Origin: Clostridia bacterium | Lineage (GTDB): Bacteria > Bacillota > Clostridia > Christensenellales > Aristaeellaceae | Assembly: GCA_017471125.1 (NCBI GenBank) | Contig: JAFUWR010000062.1 | Location: 1 to 14,597 of the forward strand | Reading direction: 5' to 3' | Length of the DNA: 14,597 nt | Shown here: one piece after another, positions 14,000 through 14,597 of the stretch | Layout of the letters: every line of letters starts with the position of its first letter | How positions within the stretch are numbered: the stretch's first letter is position 1 | The notes under the pieces: generated by a model | Database searches by the model: none | What the model was told of the DNA's origin: nothing | The model's input: the letters and a program-made list of their open reading frames with translations, nothing else | Position numbers and translations under genes: made by a program

Positions 14000-14010
14000 C
14001 GAAAGCGCGT

Positions 14011-14051
14011 AAAAGCGCCCTCTCCCCCATCGCGGGGAAAGGGCGCTTTTT
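14011..14051. terminator. bidirectional rho-independent terminator
   Basis: AAAAGCGCCCT (from 14011) pairs with AGGGCGCTTTTT (to 14051). An inner TCCCC/GGGGA stem surrounds a six-base loop, and T runs occur in both reading directions. It lies 11 bases past the RsbW-like stop and 11 bases before the end of the converging ABC gene, so it serves both. Confidence 0.92.
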
Positions 14052-14062
14052 GTCGGGTCTTC

Positions 14063-14597
14063 TCACGCGGTCTTGACGACCAACCGCAGCCGGTTTTTAA
14101 GCTCCGCGCTCTCGTCCCAGGCGTATTCCTCCTCTTCCGTCATGCCCGTCAGCACCGCGAGGGCAAGCTCGTCGCCCGAGGCGGTCACGTCGTAGCGCGG
14201 CCCGCCGTAGCGGATCGTCCACTCCGCCCGCTCGGTCTGCCCGGAATACTCACAGACCGCCCGGAGGCGCGGCGCTTTTAGCGCCGGAAGCAGCAGCCCC
14301 ACGATCTCCTCAAAGACCAACTGCACGCGGTTTTTAAGCTTCGGCGCGACCTGGTTCTTGACGCACCAGGCCTCGATCTCCCCGGCCATGCCCAGGAAAT
14401 CGTAGTCGCGGCTTTCGATGTCCAGCTCCAGCACCCGCAGCCTGCGCACAAAGCGGCGGGTGTTCTCTCGAAGGGGGCGGTCGAAGATCTGCTCCGGGGA
14501 GCCATCCTCGTAGATGCCGCCCTCGTCCATGTAAAACACACGGTTGGAAATGGCCTTAGCAAAATTCATCTCGTGGGTGACGATCATCATGGTCTTG
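14063..14597 (-). CDS. polar amino-acid ABC transporter ATPase with RsbW-like C-terminal domain (5' part missing)
   Basis: The frame is open to the right edge, so only the last 177 residues are seen. They begin with T-M-M-I-V-T-H-E-M (H-loop His) and continue with F-Y-M-D-E-G-G-I-Y-E-D-G-S-P-E-Q-I-F, characteristic of GlnQ/HisP-type ATPases. These normally end soon after the next F-(V/L)-x-x-(V/L/R) segment. Here about 120 more residues follow. They contain V-Q-L-V-F-E-E-I-V-G-L-L, comparable to the N box of RsbW with Leu in place of Asn. After that come W-T-I-R-Y-G-G-P-R-Y-D in the G1 position and a final L-K-N-R-L-R-L-V-V-K strand like the RsbW C-terminal strand. The domain is probably catalytically dead. 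It resembles the tail on the MATE fusion, although sequence identity is low. It converges with the MATE/partner-switch operon across a shared terminator. Confidence 0.85.
   Translation of the reverse strand, partial: KTMMIVTHEMNFAKAISNRVFYMDEGGIYEDGSPEQIFDRPLRENTRRFVRRLRVLELDIESRDYDFLGMAGEIEAWCVKNQVAPKLKNRVQLVFEEIVGLLLPALKAPRLRAVCEYSGQTERAEWTIRYGGPRYDVTASGDELALAVLTGMTEEEEYAWDESAELKNRLRLVVKTA

Noticed and set aside
1..14597. CRISPR array, tRNA or rRNA genes
   Set aside because: No regularly spaced repeats and no cloverleaf or rRNA-like stretches were seen on either strand; a covariance-model scan was not possible here.

Overview
The window looks like chromosome from a GC-rich member of the Bacillota (Clostridia-like, perhaps a gut anaerobe). 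The evidence is strong AGGAGG-type ribosome sites, LytS/RsbW/SpoIIE-type regulators, MATE transporters and a GlnQ-type ABC ATPase. The species cannot be named from the sequence. From about 1.6 kb onward the DNA is clearly GC-rich. The first 1.5 kb is visibly AT-rich and probably acquired.

Region 1 (1-1624) is an AT-rich accessory patch on the minus strand. A good sigma70 promoter drives a BrnT-family toxin, its overlapping BrnA-type antitoxin and an EVE-domain protein. At the extreme left edge are seven codons of a further minus-strand gene, with a ribosome site enclosed in an inverted repeat. A long interrupted palindrome and a perfect 12-bp hairpin separate this patch from the core.

Region 2 (1625-8349) is entirely minus strand. 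An orphan LytS-type sensor kinase comes first. It is followed, with no visible terminator, by a four-gene set of unknown envelope function: a glycine-zipper DUF1269-like protein, a secreted protein, a small soluble protein and a small membrane protein. A separately promoted pair encodes a membrane diguanylate cyclase and a flavodoxin-fold reductase.

Region 3 (8480-14051) is a plus-strand operon: a MATE transporter broken by a one-base frameshift, a second MATE transporter fused to an RsbW-like domain, a membrane SpoIIE/RsbU-type phosphatase, a STAS anti-anti-sigma-like protein (also broken by one base), and a free RsbW-like kinase. A bidirectional terminator closes it. Converging from the right edge is the end of a polar amino-acid ABC ATPase that also carries an RsbW-like tail.

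Two observations stand out. First, four promoters (upstream of the diguanylate cyclase, the DUF1269-like gene, the LytS kinase and the MATE operon) share a conserved element of about 27 bp: two TTGAC-type repeats exactly 21 bp apart around a conserved CTGG...CCCC core, with the inner repeat serving as the -35 box. This looks like the operator of one local regulon, plausibly read by a LytTR-type response regulator. Second, two different transporters carry C-terminal RsbW-like domains in which the ATP/Mg-binding Asn is replaced by Leu, beside a complete phosphatase/STAS/kinase partner-switching set whose kinase keeps that Asn. I infer a partner-switching circuit that acts on membrane transport instead of, or as well as, on a sigma factor. 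No sigma factor is present in the window.
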